Shown here one piece after another: positions 9,600-22,249 of a DNA stretch of 64,000 nt. The DNA comes from Fulvia fulva (taxonomy: Eukaryota; Ascomycota; Dothideomycetes; Mycosphaerellales; Mycosphaerellaceae). The stretch is taken from the NCBI RefSeq assembly GCF_020509005.1, contig NC_063013.1, positions 6,262,001 to 6,326,000 of the forward strand, in the 5' to 3' direction. The translations under genes were made by a program, and so were the position numbers. Within the stretch, counting starts at the first letter, position 1; every line of letters begins with the position of its first letter. The notes below the pieces were generated by a model that was not told where the DNA came from, did no database searches, and was given only the letters and a program-made list of their open reading frames with translations.

Positions 9600-12500
9600 T
9601 TAGTAGCTAGTAGAGACTAGTCGGATAGAGCTACGAAACCTATAGGCGCGGACAACTCCGGCTAGTTATAGTGAAAGTCTATAATAGCGGCGGCTACGTA
9701 TTTAAACATATCCTTAGCCGGTTACTAGGTCTTACTATCCTTCTTATTCTAATATCCTAGCTATTTCACCTTATACTAAGTGTCTACCTTACGCTTCTGT
9801 CCCTTCTTTACCTTACCTACTCGCTTACGAGTATATATGTCTAGAATCTTCTCTACTTCGTATATCGGGGAAGTAGGTATAGCTACTACGTCGGCGATCG
9901 TATTAGCTTCGGTCGTATCGGGCTTAATAACTACCGGCGGCGGCGGTACGAGGTGCTAGTCTTCGAGTAGAGGCAAGTTTAGGTCGTCGGCTTTTTGTAG
10001 AAGGGAGGTATAGAAGTAGTTATCGAGCCCTACTATCGTATTTAACAAGTCTAGCTTGTACGAGAGTCTAGTAGGCATCACCTTAGTAATTCTATAGGGA
10101 CTAGCGTATTGTCTATCGAGCTTCTTAGACGGCCGTGTCGTACGGATGTTCTTTATACTAAGGTACACTATGTCGCCTACTTTATAATCTAGTAGGATGC
10201 TTCGATAGCGATTCGCGGCCTTAGCTTATAGCGCTTACGACATTCTTATATTCTCTTATAGATTCTTATATAGGCTATATAGTCGCTTAATAAACGTCTC
10301 GGCAGATTTGCTGTCTAATCGCTATAGTGTCGTTATCTATCGGTCTTTACCTACCTATACGTCGATACGCTCCGTAAATTCTAGATTGTAGCTAAGCGTA
10401 GTATAGAGAGGAGATACGCCGGTAGTCTCTAAGATATAGTTATTAATTACGAATTACGCTAGACAAAGCTAGTCTACCTAATCACTTTGTGCCTCGTTAA
10501 CGAATATGCGTAGGTACTGTTCTATAGCCTAGTTCGTACGCTTAGACTGTCCGTTAGTCTTAGGGTAGTAGGAAGAACTTAGCTTACGATTAATACGTAA
10601 CATCTTATAGAGCTTCTTCTAGAAAGTCGCGATCTACTACCGCCCTCTATCCGAGGTGATAGTATTAGGTAGGCCTCGACGGTAAAAGACGTATTTAAGG
10701 AAAAGTCTTACCGCGTTCTATACTATTATAGCTCCGATAGGAATCAACTCGACTTCTTTAGTTAGTCGGTCCGTAACGGTTATAATATTGTTATAAGTCA
10801 TGCCGTTAACGGTACTATCTAGAAGTTCGACGACGAAGTCGACTACGATATGTCTCTAAGGTCGGTCCGGAACAGAAAGTAGGTACAATAATCCTAGTAG
10901 CTAGGTATATAGAGATTTCGATATACGGTAGGTACGGCAATTCGCGGTATATCTACGTACGGATCTTACTAGCCTAGGCTAGTAGAATTCACGTGCTACG
11001 AGTTCGTATATACGTGCCCGCCCTAGATGTCCTACTACTAGAGCATCGTGGTTCATCTTGATCAATCGAGTCTATAGAGCTTAGTCATTTAGTACCTATA
11101 GGCTCTAACCTTCGTACTAATTACAGACATATAATATGTCGCTATCCACCTTATAATACGTAGGGTGTATCTTCGCCTTCTATAACAAAGGAGGGATAGT
11201 GCTACTATCCTTCTATAGTAGCTTAATAGCTGCTTTAAGCTCGCTATCTAAAGCGTAAGCGGTCGTTATACGGTATTCGAGTTCGGCTTTAATCTAGACT
11301 TTATACGTAGGCTATACTAACTACGGTGCTAGCTTAGGTTCTAGAATAAACTCTACGGCTTTAGGGTTTAGTAGAGTCGTGTCTTCCTCCTTAGGCGCAT
11401 CTTCGACGGTAGCTTATATAGAGTTAATCTTAAGGAATCGCTCCGGCGGAAGCAATATCTAATACTAGTGCTAATTTCTCGGATCGTCTACGCCCTACGG
11501 AAGGTCCTAGCTACGTCTCGTTAGGCTATCTAGCTTAGTTCCTTATACCCCGGGGCGATATATAATCTAGAAGTTAAATTACGATAGGAACTCTACCTAC
11601 CGTGCTTGCCGACGATTTAGCTACTTCGTCGTTATAAAGTATTCTAAGCTCTTATAGTCCGTGAATACCTTGACTAGCTCGCTACTATTATCTGCTTTAT
11701 AGGCTAGCTCCGGTCGCTATTCCTCGAAGGCCTTAATAATTACGAGGAGCTCCTTATCGTAAATCTCGTAATTATACTCCTACGGACTAAGCTTCTTTAA
11801 ATAGAAGGCCACCGGGTACAAAACGCCTTCGTTATTATACTATAATAACACTCCTACGTTTATAAAGTCTAAGGAATCTATCTCTACTACGGTCTGTCTA
11901 CCCGGAACGTAATACGCGAGTATGCCCGCTTTACTAAACGTAGCTTTTAATACGTCGAAGGCGCGCTAATAATCTACTATCTAGTCGATTCTCCGATTCT
12001 TATGATTGCTAGGTCCTTCGCTTCTTGTTAGATTGGTCAAAGGTGCGGCTAGTCGTAAGAAGGCCTTAATAAAGCGGCGGTAGAATTTAGCGAAGCCTAG
12101 GAAGGCCTATATATCTTTTAGGTTTGTTAGTACTTCCTATGTCTATATATATTCGAGCTTCTCTAGATCTATCTCAATTCCGTTAGGCGTGATAATTAGT
12201 CCTAGGTACTTGACTCGCTACTAATAGAATTCGTACTTATCGATGTCTACCGTTAGCCCTACGTCTTTAAGCTTAATAAGGACTTTACGTATATACTCGA
12301 TATGTTCTTCTAGTATATCGCTAAAGATTAGTACGTTATCTAGGTATACGGAGACGAAGTCATCTAAATGTTTCTATAACACCTTGTTAATATAAGACTA
12401 GAACGAGGCTGGACCGTTATATAGTCCGAAGGGCAATACGAGGCATTCGTATATACCGTACCGTATCGTAAACGCCGTCAACTATTTATGCCCCTCTACA

Positions 12501-13700
12501 ATACGTAACTTGTTAAAGGCTACTATAATATCTAGCTTCGTAAAGTACTTCTTACCGTATATACGGTTAAGCGTCTCCTATATATTAGGGGAATCGGATA
12601 TCTGTTCTTGATCGTGATAGCGTTAAGGCCGCGGTAGTTGATATATACTCGTAGCCCTCTACCTAGTTTCCTTATAACTAGGACCGGCGTAGGCGATTAA
12701 CTTGTCTTTTAGCCTACTTTACGTATTTTGCCTTCTTCGGATTGCTCTAGTATCTACTTCTTCATAGCTTCATTTTCCTTCTTAGCCAAGCCGTAGGGTT
12801 TGCGATATAGTGGCTCCTAGGGCCCGTCCGGTTTGATATAAATCTCGTGATCTATCCCGGGTCAATAAGGTAGGAGTCCCTTATAATCTTTCGCCGAGAA
12901 GGCGTCCGCGATGTTATAATACATCTATAGGAGCTTCTCCTTCGGATTGTAGTTGAATTGCTTGTTTAGGAACTGATCTAGGTTATTACCCGCTATAGCA
13001 CTTAGCTTTAGGTCGCCGCCCTCGTCCTTACGTCCCGTAGGCAAGATGTAGAAGCACTTAGCTCTAGGCCGGTACGCGTATATCTCCTATACGCGTTAAG
13101 AAACGCCCTAGTAGTCTACCTCTTCTTCGTCGCCTATACTAAACGATAAGACATTCAACTCCGCCCCTCCTACTATAAACCTACCGGAGGTTCTAGTAAA
13201 GGGCTCTAGTCCGTATCGTACTTATACCTACCTTCTAAGGTAGTTTAGGGACTGTACTATTGTCGATGTCCGGTTAGGTAGACAATGACTAAAGTAGTAG
13301 TCGGATCTAAAAGCCACCTTACCTATAGCCTAGAAGATGTCGGGGTTGTACTAGCTTAACTATAGTAGTCTAAGGACAATGTCGTACTTAAGGTCGGTTA
13401 CGTAGTATATTATTTGCTCGTAATAACTACCGATAACTACGTCGATTAAGGTTACGTAGGTAATGCGCCGTGTACTTACCTTTCTATCTCCTAGCGTAAG
13501 CCTCTTGCTTTTTACTAGCTCGAAGAGGGGTATTATATGTTTGCGTATAAATTTCTAGTTAAGAAAGAGAGATGTGCTCGTAGAATCTAATAGGCCTCGA
13601 GCCTTTTTATGTTGTATTATTACTAGTAGTACTATATAAGGATATATATCTAGTTATTGTCCTTTTAGTACGTAAGCTAACAATCTTAGCTCGCCCTTAC
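9600..13700 (-). pseudogene. Gypsy C pol: protease, RT, RNase H, integrase, chromodomain
   Basis: Read in reverse: an aspartic protease-like GLLDSTSTS near 13575-13605; RT about 11990-12800 with VYLDNVLIFS near 12325-12350, a YLDD box turned to YLDN by RIP; RNase H about 11450-11950; integrase about 10300-11200; the post-integrase barrel at 9956-10168 (VYLS-like start, TRPSKKLDRQYASPYRITKV); and a chromodomain near 9670-9790 (YKVK, stop, LGY, then IIDFHYN). The only sizeable open stretch is the 70-codon barrel, which is simply unbroken by chance. Not functional. Confidence 0.8.
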
Positions 13701-15840
13701 TATAGTCCGCCTCTTACATTCTATGTCTCTTAATCTTATGCTCTTTCTGACCTAGGAAGTTCGGTTAACCGCTATCTACTACGCTTAGGCAGCGGTCGTG
13801 CCATTTCCCTATTGCTATAGGTCTATAGTAAGGGAGCTAAGGTTCGGGTTAGCGTTCGCGTTGTTTCGTAGTCGCGGTAGGCGATAGTCGCTATCGTAAC
13901 CGTATATCGGGCACTCGGGGTTAGTCGATATATACGAGCCTATACGGTAGCGGTAGTACTTGCCTTACTTCTTAAGTTCTTCGCGCTACTCACGGTTAAG
14001 CTATAGTAGATTCTATAATTAAACGGGCAGATCTTCCTTCTTCTTAGTACTAACGTATTACGGAGGACGCTAGACTACGGCACCTACTACGCCTATAGCG
14101 GTACTAGTAGCTACTAAGCTATTCTAGTTGTTCTAGCCGCCGTTACCGTTACTACGAGGACGCTCCTTCTACGGGTATAGGCGGTCTGTTTCGTAGAAGC
14201 TCTCGTCTAGGGTAGTATACTCTTCGATGACGTCCTATATATTATATAGTCGACGGTCGACTTCGCGGTCACCGAAGGTCTTAATAAAGTACTTACGGTT
14301 TAGTCGGTTACGGAATAGTATAAGCTCGGTCTTATCGCTCTATTCTATCTAGGCACGTAGCTTCGAATAGCGAGCGTAGAAGGCTACGAAGGTCTCGCCC
14401 TACTCTTACTTATAGGTAGCGATATTAACTATAGCCTTAGTTCCTTCGTTACGGGTACTATACTAGCGTATTATCTAATCTAACAGTTCTTCGCCCGTCT
14501 TGAACTTATTAAAGGACTATTGCCCTAGTATAGGGATCCTCGGCTTAATGCTTCGCTAGGGATCTCCTTAGGTCTATCCGTATACGAAGCGTAGACTATC
14601 TACTTCTATACGGAAAGTGGCTATAGTCAACTTTAGGAGCACGCTACTATACTAGCTATCGACATTCGGATCGTTATCGTTCTTAAAGTGTCTAGGATCT
14701 AGCACGCCTTTCCTAATCTCTATGCCGCGAGTTAGGGTACGGTCGATAGTAAATAGGCGTTTAGAGAGGTCCGTAAGTAGTGTCTATATACGACTAGAAC
14801 GTAGTCTCGAGTCGCGGTTGTCTAGGCGTAGGCGATTATTGCGGCGGTTGTTATGTCTTCCGCTATTACTATTATGATCGTCATCTCTACTACTACTACA
14901 CCCGTCTCTACTAGTAGCTTCGCGGTACTTACGTATTAGCTACTCGAGTAAAGTCTTACGTAGGCGGGAACGAGAGGGTCGGCGACCAGATCGGCCTCGA
15001 TTGCCTCCTTCATTCTATATAGTACCTATAGCTTCGAGTCGAGCCTTCAAGTTATCGATCTCCTTCTATAGGGCCAGGTTTTTTGCTTTAGCGTCCTACT
15101 TCTTTACCTCGGCATCCTGTACCTTCTTCTTCTCTTTCTCGTAGATTTTACTAAACTACTTATATAGGTTATTAGCTTCCTTATACTTCTTCTCTACCTC
15201 TTATAACTTGGCTAGGTCGTAATCCTTCTTACTCTTAAGGTCCGCGGCCATTCTCTACGTTATAGCCTCTTCGCTTTATAGCATCTTATAGATACGGTCG
15301 TACTCGGTGTATAGCGTAGTATACTAGTCGTTCTAGACGGTATTAGCTCGCTCTATTATATCGAGTTACTAGCCTTTAGTAATTGTAGTATTAACTGCCT
15401 ATAGCACTAAATCGTAGGTAGTCTTTAGGTATTAGGAAGCGAGGTTTGCGAGTTTGTCTAGATCGACATTCTAGTATTCGGATGCGAGGATATACTCTGC
15501 CTCGTCGAGTAATAGATATACCTCGTCTAGTTCGTCGGGGTCGTTAGGGTTCTCTTCGAGCTTGAACTCGAACAGTTCTATAAAGTTAATCTCACTAGCT
15601 ACTACTCGGTCGACAGCCTTCTAGTATACTTTATTAATATCTTACTATAACGCGACACCGGTATTGACTATAACACGCCGGTTATCGTCCTATATCTAAC
15701 TCTAAGGAAAAGAGGAGAGGTCGGGGAAAAGAGAGGTACGTTACTATTTGCCTTTGCCCTTCTAATTAGGCTTCTAGGGTAGCGGTATACCGCTATTTAT
15801 CTATAAGGTCATGTTGTCTAGGTTGTTCGGGGGAGGCGTA
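13700..15840 (-). pseudogene. Gypsy C gag
   Basis: Upstream of protease. In reverse it encodes a nucleocapsid-like region near 13850-13990 with repeated Arg/Tyr and degraded Cys codons. Before that come a capsid-like stretch and a Lys/Glu-rich, probably coiled-coil N-terminal part (about 15030-15350). A long charged N-terminal region is also seen in the gag of gypsy F, so the two may be related. Stops interrupt it throughout; limits are approximate. Confidence 0.55.
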
Positions 15841-16035
15841 ACGATGCCTATATCCTAACTGTTTACTAACGCGCGACTACCTACTAATAATGTCGCCGCG
15901 TTACGCTCTCTAGGCATCTACGCGCAATACGCCTTACCGTGTTCTAGGGTATCGCGCTCTCGCGATTCGAGTTCTGTCCTATTATTACGCGTCCCTTACC
16001 TAAATCCGTAATCTAGGTAGGGTAGTAGAATAAAC

Positions 16036-16216
16036 TATAAGGGCGCGCGTACTATAGAGTCTGATTAAGATAGTTGTTGTTCTATAAAGCTACGAAAGAG
16101 GAGCGCGAGGCGCGGCGGGCTTATAAGGAAGCGCTAAGCCGCGCTAACCCGATACGGAAGGTCCGCGGTTTAGCCGGGCCGACGCTTCGGTAGTAAAGTA
16201 GCGCGGGTCGCCCGTA
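16036..16216 (-). repeat. Gypsy C 5' LTR (right)
   Basis: Partner of 8888-9068, sharing almost the whole length with transitions only. It is the promoter LTR for this minus-strand element. Confidence 0.8.
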
Positions 16217-16217
16217 A

Positions 16218-19217
16218 CCCTTTATATAGATTATACTATCTTCTACTTTAGACGTACGATTGTTAATCTTATGTTTACGTAATAGGGGTACTTACTAGTT
16301 CTAGGATAGCTATTATATAGTAGCCTAAACGGTCTCTTCGTTATATAGAGCCTTGACTTATATAAGTAAATCCTACTATACTACCTACTACGCTACCTCC
16401 CTCTCCCGTAGCTCGCTTGAATTAAGCTTAATATCGAGGCGAGCGGGCGGTAGGATGACCTAGCTCTAATACTATAGACATTGAATACTTAGATCCGACG
16501 GTAGATCTTACGATCGTCTAGTAAGACTATTAGGCTTTATACCCTATATACCTAGATAATAGGTGATTTTAAATACGAACTGTACTAGGAACTGTACCTA
16601 GCGTGCCTACCGTCTATTAAGTTGTTTCGTACTTATAAAGTATTCTAGGTTCTTATAATCGGAGTAGACAATAACGGGATTGTTATCTATATCCTTCGTA
16701 TTCTCGAAATCGGTATCTATATTATTGTCTAAGTTAACGGTAAGCTTAGGTCTCTATTCTTCGAAGGCGAGGACGATAGCTAATAGTTCCTTATCGTAAA
16801 TCTCGTAGTTATACTCCTATAGTAACATCTTCTTAGATACGTATACTACCGGTCTCTAGACGTCTCCGTGTTTCTATAAAATTACTACCGTAGTAACGAT
16901 ATCTAAGGCATCTGTTTCGACTATAGTTTCTAACCCTAGTACGAAGTATACGAGTACCGTATCCGTTAAGAATACATCTTTTAATCCTTAGAAGGCTACT
17001 TTGTATTCTATTATCTAAACGAATAGTATCCGCTTACTATTCTTACTAGTCTTTATCAAATTCGTAAGGGGTATATAGATTTTAGAGAAGTTCTATATAA
17101 ATCTTCGATAGAAGTTTCCGAACCTAAGGAATACTTATACATCCTTTAGGCATATTAGAGTAAGCTAGTTCTTAACTACGTTGACCTTTTCCGGGTCTAT
17201 ACGGATACCGTCGACTCCTATAATAACACTAAGGTACTTCGTCTCTATTTAGTAGAACTCGTATTTGTCGATGTCTAATTATAGGCCGGCTTTACGTATA
17301 CGCTATAGTACTTTACGTATATGTTATATATATTCCTAGAATATGTTACTAAAGATTAGGATATTATCTAGGTATACTAAATAGAAGTCATCGAGATACT
17401 CCCTAAGCGTATCGTTAATATATAATTGGAATGTTCCTAGAGCATTATATAGGCCGAAAGGCATTACTATATACTCGAATTGACTATAGCGAGTACTAAA
17501 CGTAGTTTTCTATTCGTAGCCCTCCGTAATACGAATACGGTTAAAGGTAGAGATAATATCGAGTTTAGTAAAGTACTTCTTCCTATTTAGGCGGTTTAGC
17601 GTTTCTTAGAATAGCGGTATTAGGTATCTACTTTTGACCGTAAGGGCATTAAGAGCTCTATAGTCGATATAGACCCGTAGATTGCCGCCTAGTTTACGTA
17701 TAATTAGTACTAGTATAGAAGCGGGCTCGTACTTCGTTATATCGCTCTAGATTCTAGCTAATCGTCGACCTACTTCTTAGTTACCTTATTCTCGCGAGAC
17801 GACATTACGTATAGCCGCTTAAAAGGAGGTGACTTAGTTTCGTCTTTAAGGTGTATTTTATAGTCTTTACTAGGGCGGTAAGGTAGGATCTTCGATATAT
17901 CCTAACGGTTAAAACAGTCCTCGAAATCGTATAGTTCCTAGGGTAAGTAGACCTTAATATCTTAGTCCTTATCTTTGCCTTTTATAAATCTATCGAAGTC
18001 GCTATTTACTATTATTATATATACTATTAAGAGGTTGACTAACTATACCTTTCGAAGGTTTATAGCGTAGAGCCTAGTAGGATCGAAGTCTTACCTAGTC
18101 GCTACTATTACGTAGGCTCGTAATAGATTAGCGTAGTACTTCTAACTAGGTAGTATAATCTATATTATATAGACTTCCGCTCCTTTCTTACGAGCTAGTT
18201 TTGCTACGTAGGCCGCGGAGATATTTACGATATCGATCTCTAGTTTTAGTTCGATAACTCGTTACTTTTGTTTCGTATATCGGTACGGTCGCTTTAGCGT
18301 CTTAACGCCGTCTACCGGTAATAGTTATCGAGTATATATACGGAAGTCATCCTCTTCGTCCTCGAACGTTATATAGAACTATAGTTAGGGTATATACTTA
18401 GGTAACAATAGCGTAGGAGCGGTGACTTCGTCGGGGTTATCTTCTACTATTAGCGGTCGATAATTACCTAATAGTACTAGCGTAGCTAAATACTTAATAG
18501 ACTATACTATTAGGTACTTATTAGACGTCTAGTTTACCTTATAGGTACGGCATTTCGAATGATTCATTATTATAATACCCTTCTCCTATTTTATCTCTAG
18601 TATGTAGTCTACGAACTAACTAGAGCCGAGCACGATATTATACTCTAGTGATTCTACTAAATAGTAGCTAAGGATTTCGACGTAGCCGCCGATATTAAAA
18701 GGAAAGTACGTAGACTCGGTTATAAGCTCGTTAGCGGAGCTACTATTAGCTAGTCCTAATTAAAGAGGTTCTTTCTAGAGTCGAGGAAGATTATATATAC
18801 GAGCGTATATAGAATTTATATACTAAGAGGTAGTACTATAATTAAGGAAGGTAAGAGCTTAATTACTATCTATACTACTAGGCATTATAAGGTAAGGGGA
18901 CACTCTCGGCCTTAGTACCCCTCGTATAATAGGAGGTATTAGAGAGCTTACTAATATACGTAAAGCGTATTCTAGTCCTTATATTACCGTATCTCGCTAT
19001 GTTTCCTCCTTAGTATTATGTTAGTAAGTAGGACTAACGGTTGTCGTACTTTAGCGTTAGTCTAGCTATTTCCCTATTACTAAAGGTTGGCCGGTGTCTA
19101 TATTATAGAGCTAGTATTCGCGCGCGGCGGAGGGCGCTTATACTACTTAATAGGGCAGTCTAGCGAGTATAAGTTATAGTCTATACGGCGGTAGCGGATA
19201 TAACCGCCTACTACTAT
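16218..19217 (-). pseudogene. Gypsy D part 1: gag C-terminus, protease, RT, RNase H
   Basis: Minus-strand gypsy coding remnants. 19140-19190 reads IRYRRIDYNLYSLDCP, a nucleocapsid-type stretch in which Cys/His codons have become Tyr. Protease is about 18450-18750. RT is about 17000-18000; around 17190-17250 it reads ETKYLSVIIGVDGIRID, the conserved block after the YxDD box. RNase H is about 16480-17000, and the linker to integrase runs down to 16218. It is interrupted on the left by gypsy C. On the right it abuts gypsy E, beyond which the sequence is not gypsy D. Confidence 0.75.
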
Positions 19218-19546
19218 TAGCGAGCTAAGGGCCCCCTTTAGACCCTGAAATTTGCGCGTCGAATCTCGTTAACCTTTAACGGTTCATTACGTAGTAGGGG
19301 TATATAGGGGTACTACTAAGATATATATAGTTAGGAGGCGACCTTAGTAGGAAGCTAGGATTTACGAGGAATCTCTCTATAAGACGAAGATACGAGAATC
19401 TGAAAATTTCAGATTTATTATCTTTTTTTTCAAGATCACTATATATACTTTACGGCCCGCGGACCGACAAGTATATATACCTACGCGTAAGCTATCTTAA
19501 GGTCACTAAGCGCGCCCTTACCTACTAGGGTAGTTAGTCGTCTATA
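19218..19546 (+). repeat. Gypsy E 5' LTR
   Basis: About 329 bp. Starts tagcgagctaagg and ends cgtctata (ancestral TG..CA). It contains the shared landmark ccctttagaccctgaaattt and is largely identical to 26872-27195 apart from transitions and a short indel. Confidence 0.85.
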
Positions 19547-19699
19547 TTTTAGTATTTAATAAGGGGGGGCTCAAGTATATACCCGGTAGTATTATTAGTA
19601 TATTTTAGCAAAATTAAGGTCAAGGTCGACTCGAAGTCGAAATCTTAAGGTATTAAGGCACCTAAGGTCAAGGTTCTTAGTATTAAGCAAAGTAAGTAC

Positions 19700-21300
19700 A
19701 ACGTTACGAGTAAGGTTACGAACAAGGTCATAAGTTTTAGTTATATCTTTATCGAGGTTCGAGTCGTTTGCTAGTATTAGAGCTAGCTAAGAGTTACCGG
19801 AGGTTCTAACGAAGGTATATAGGCCTTATAGGGAGGCTATAATCCTAGAAGAGATAGAAGACTCGGATAGCGACGAAGACAACACCCCGGAGGCTTTAAG
19901 CTCTAATAATAAGAGTAAGGAATAAGCACGACGAAATGACTAAGAAGAGGATGACTTAAATAAGGGCACTATAACGTTAGGAATACCCTATAGTCCGGAT
20001 GTAATAGTAGCTTTGTTTAGCCGTCTTACTATTACTATAGAAAATATAGGACCTCGCTTCCCTACTCTAGGGAGTTCGGAAAACCCCCTCTTTAATAGTA
20101 GGAACGCTACTAAATTCTAGGAGAGGTTTAATGATCTTATAGACTAGTATCTACTAAGGCTATTAATTAAGAAAGACAACTTCTAGGGTCGTTTCGAGCG
20201 TAACTACGAGACTACTATCCGACGTTTAGTAATGAGGTTAGAGAGATAGTAAGTAAGGCGGAGCACCTTTAGGAGGTCCTTCTTAGCTAAATTTTCGAGA
20301 TCCGATACCTATTCGATATTAGGAAGTCGAGAATATCTAGAAGAGATAGTCCGGGCCGAGGAAGGGAAAAGCCCTAAGGAATAGGATATAAAGGAGTTTA
20401 TCCGTCTCTTCGTAGCCTCTAGTAACCTAATTGATCCTAAAGACCTTAATAATAGCTCCCGTAGCCGTCTTCTACTTTAGGGGCTCCTAGAGTCAGTTAC
20501 TAAGGCAGTTTATAAGAGATGTAGGCTCTATCCGAAGTAGCCTAAGAAGTTTCGGCGCTTTTAAAAGATACTAGACGAGGCGACAAGTATCGCTAATAGT
20601 AAAGAAGAATAGAAGGCCGTATATACGGACTTTCTACTTACTTTACCGTAGCTTTATTAGTTAGTTATAAAGTAGATACCGCGCTTGATCCCTAAGATTA
20701 ATATACTTAGTAAACTAGCTATTTCCGCTACTATCGACAATAACCTTATTTAGAAAATAGTAGAAATAAGTATTCGGGCTTACTAACGAGGTCGCGTAGC
20801 GGGGGTTAGATCCTTTAACCCTAGTACGAATCAAAGGTCTATATAACTAGAGAACCCCGATCGCGTACCTAAACTATAGGTTTACTTAATATAGCGCCCG
20901 TAGTTATAGAACCGCGAGTAGTCTAAAGCGCTTAATAGGTGCTATTATAACTACTATAGTACGGAATATTAGGCTAATAGGTGCCCTACGATACTATTCC
21001 TTATCTTATAAGGGTATGTCTTTTTAGCGACAAACAACTAGTAGTACCTAGGAAAGAAGACCGATCTAAATCCCCCTAAGTTTAACTTCCGACGGGACTA
21101 TAGCAAACCTAAGCTCCTTTATATACTTCCGTAGCTTAAGGAACACTATGGCCCGATTCTATTTAATAAGGACATAAAAATCCCTATACTTCGGAAATAG
21201 TAGATAGGTCGAGATTATACTAGTGTCTTAAGCGTAAAGATTCCTAACTACTCTAAACCTCTACCTAATAACCGACACCTTATAGAATACGGCCTTTAAA
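19700..21300 (+). pseudogene. Gypsy E gag
   Basis: Plus-strand remnant of a structural polyprotein. 20080-20680 translates, across stops, into a helical capsid-like region (for example LLESVTKAVYKRCRLYP, about 20490-20540). Near 20935-20990 a CYY..CP stretch resembles a C-x2-C-x4-H-x4-C zinc knuckle in which one Cys and the His have become Asn/Tyr. No frame is open. Assignment rests on position and on the zinc knuckle. Confidence 0.6.
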
Positions 21301-22249
21301 ATATTAGATCTAGGTAGTAACCGACGGCCGCTAGTAGTTACTAGATCTAGTTAAAGGAAGAAGAAGAACCGGCTCTATAAGGGTATAGGATTAAAAACTA
21401 CGACGAGGTTACGGTTAAGGCCTACCTAATCTAGAGTAACAAATCTCGAGGCAAAGCTCTAGTAGGAATTATAAAGAACCCGAATCCTCGAACTAGGTCT
21501 AGTATATAGGTATTAAGGGTACGAGCCGAGGCCGCTAAAGCTATACGACAAGAACTCGAAGAGGAGATCCGGTAGGAAGAACTCGGTTAGTAGGAGGTAG
21601 AGATAATTAAAGACGCCGGTTCTAGGGCTAGTAGAAGCTAGTTAACGGTAGCGTTAGGGAAGACTCTTAGAAGGAGGGCACCTAAGCCTCGAGCTAAGTT
21701 AAGGCCTACGCCCTCGGAATAGCCGGTAGGGCCTATTAATGCCCTATTTGTATAGCGTAAATGGCTATAGAATATAAAGACGATAAGGATTAATAGCTAC
21801 GTCCGATAGGACGGTATAGGAGATAGGCCCGTTACTAAGGAGGAGGGAGTGACCTATTAGATTAATCAACTTCTTTAGACTACGTTTCTAAACGTTAATG
21901 CCCGGGACTAGTTTCGGTATAGTCGCTAGTTTAAGACTACCTTGTTTAGGAGAGTAGTAAATACCCCTAATCTATAGTCTAAGCTTACTACCGTCCGTAA
22001 GTTAGCTAGCTAAAAAGGGACTGAAGTCCGTACGAGTTATGTCGCTACCTATAAAGACGAGGAAGAAGAGGCTAATAAAGAAGTCTTTCGGGATGATTAT
22101 TAAGCTCGCTTTATAGGTGTGTTCTTAACGATATTATATAGTAAGGATACTGTCCCTACCGCCGAGTTGTACGAGAACATTAAACAGATCGGTCTCTCTA
22201 GTATACTAGACGATTTTGTAATAGTACCTAGCCCTTAGGTAGTTACCGA

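Larger units (their letters stand above)
8888..16217 (-). mobile_element. Gypsy C: RIP-degraded chromodomain Ty3/gypsy element
   Basis: About 7.3 kb element inserted in gypsy D, bounded by two similar LTRs of about 180 bp (8888-9068 and 16036-16216). The minus-strand order is gag, protease, RT, RNase H, integrase, chromodomain. The flanks share ctttata, a likely target duplication, though the exact edge is blurred by mutation. CpG-rich blocks such as gcgcgaggcgcggcggg survive in the LTRs, while CA and TG are lost. Confidence 0.85.

Noticed and set aside
9956..10168. A conserved small host gene (70 codons)
   Set aside because: It matches the post-integrase barrel of gypsy pol in C, D and G; it is a fragment of gypsy C spared stops by chance.
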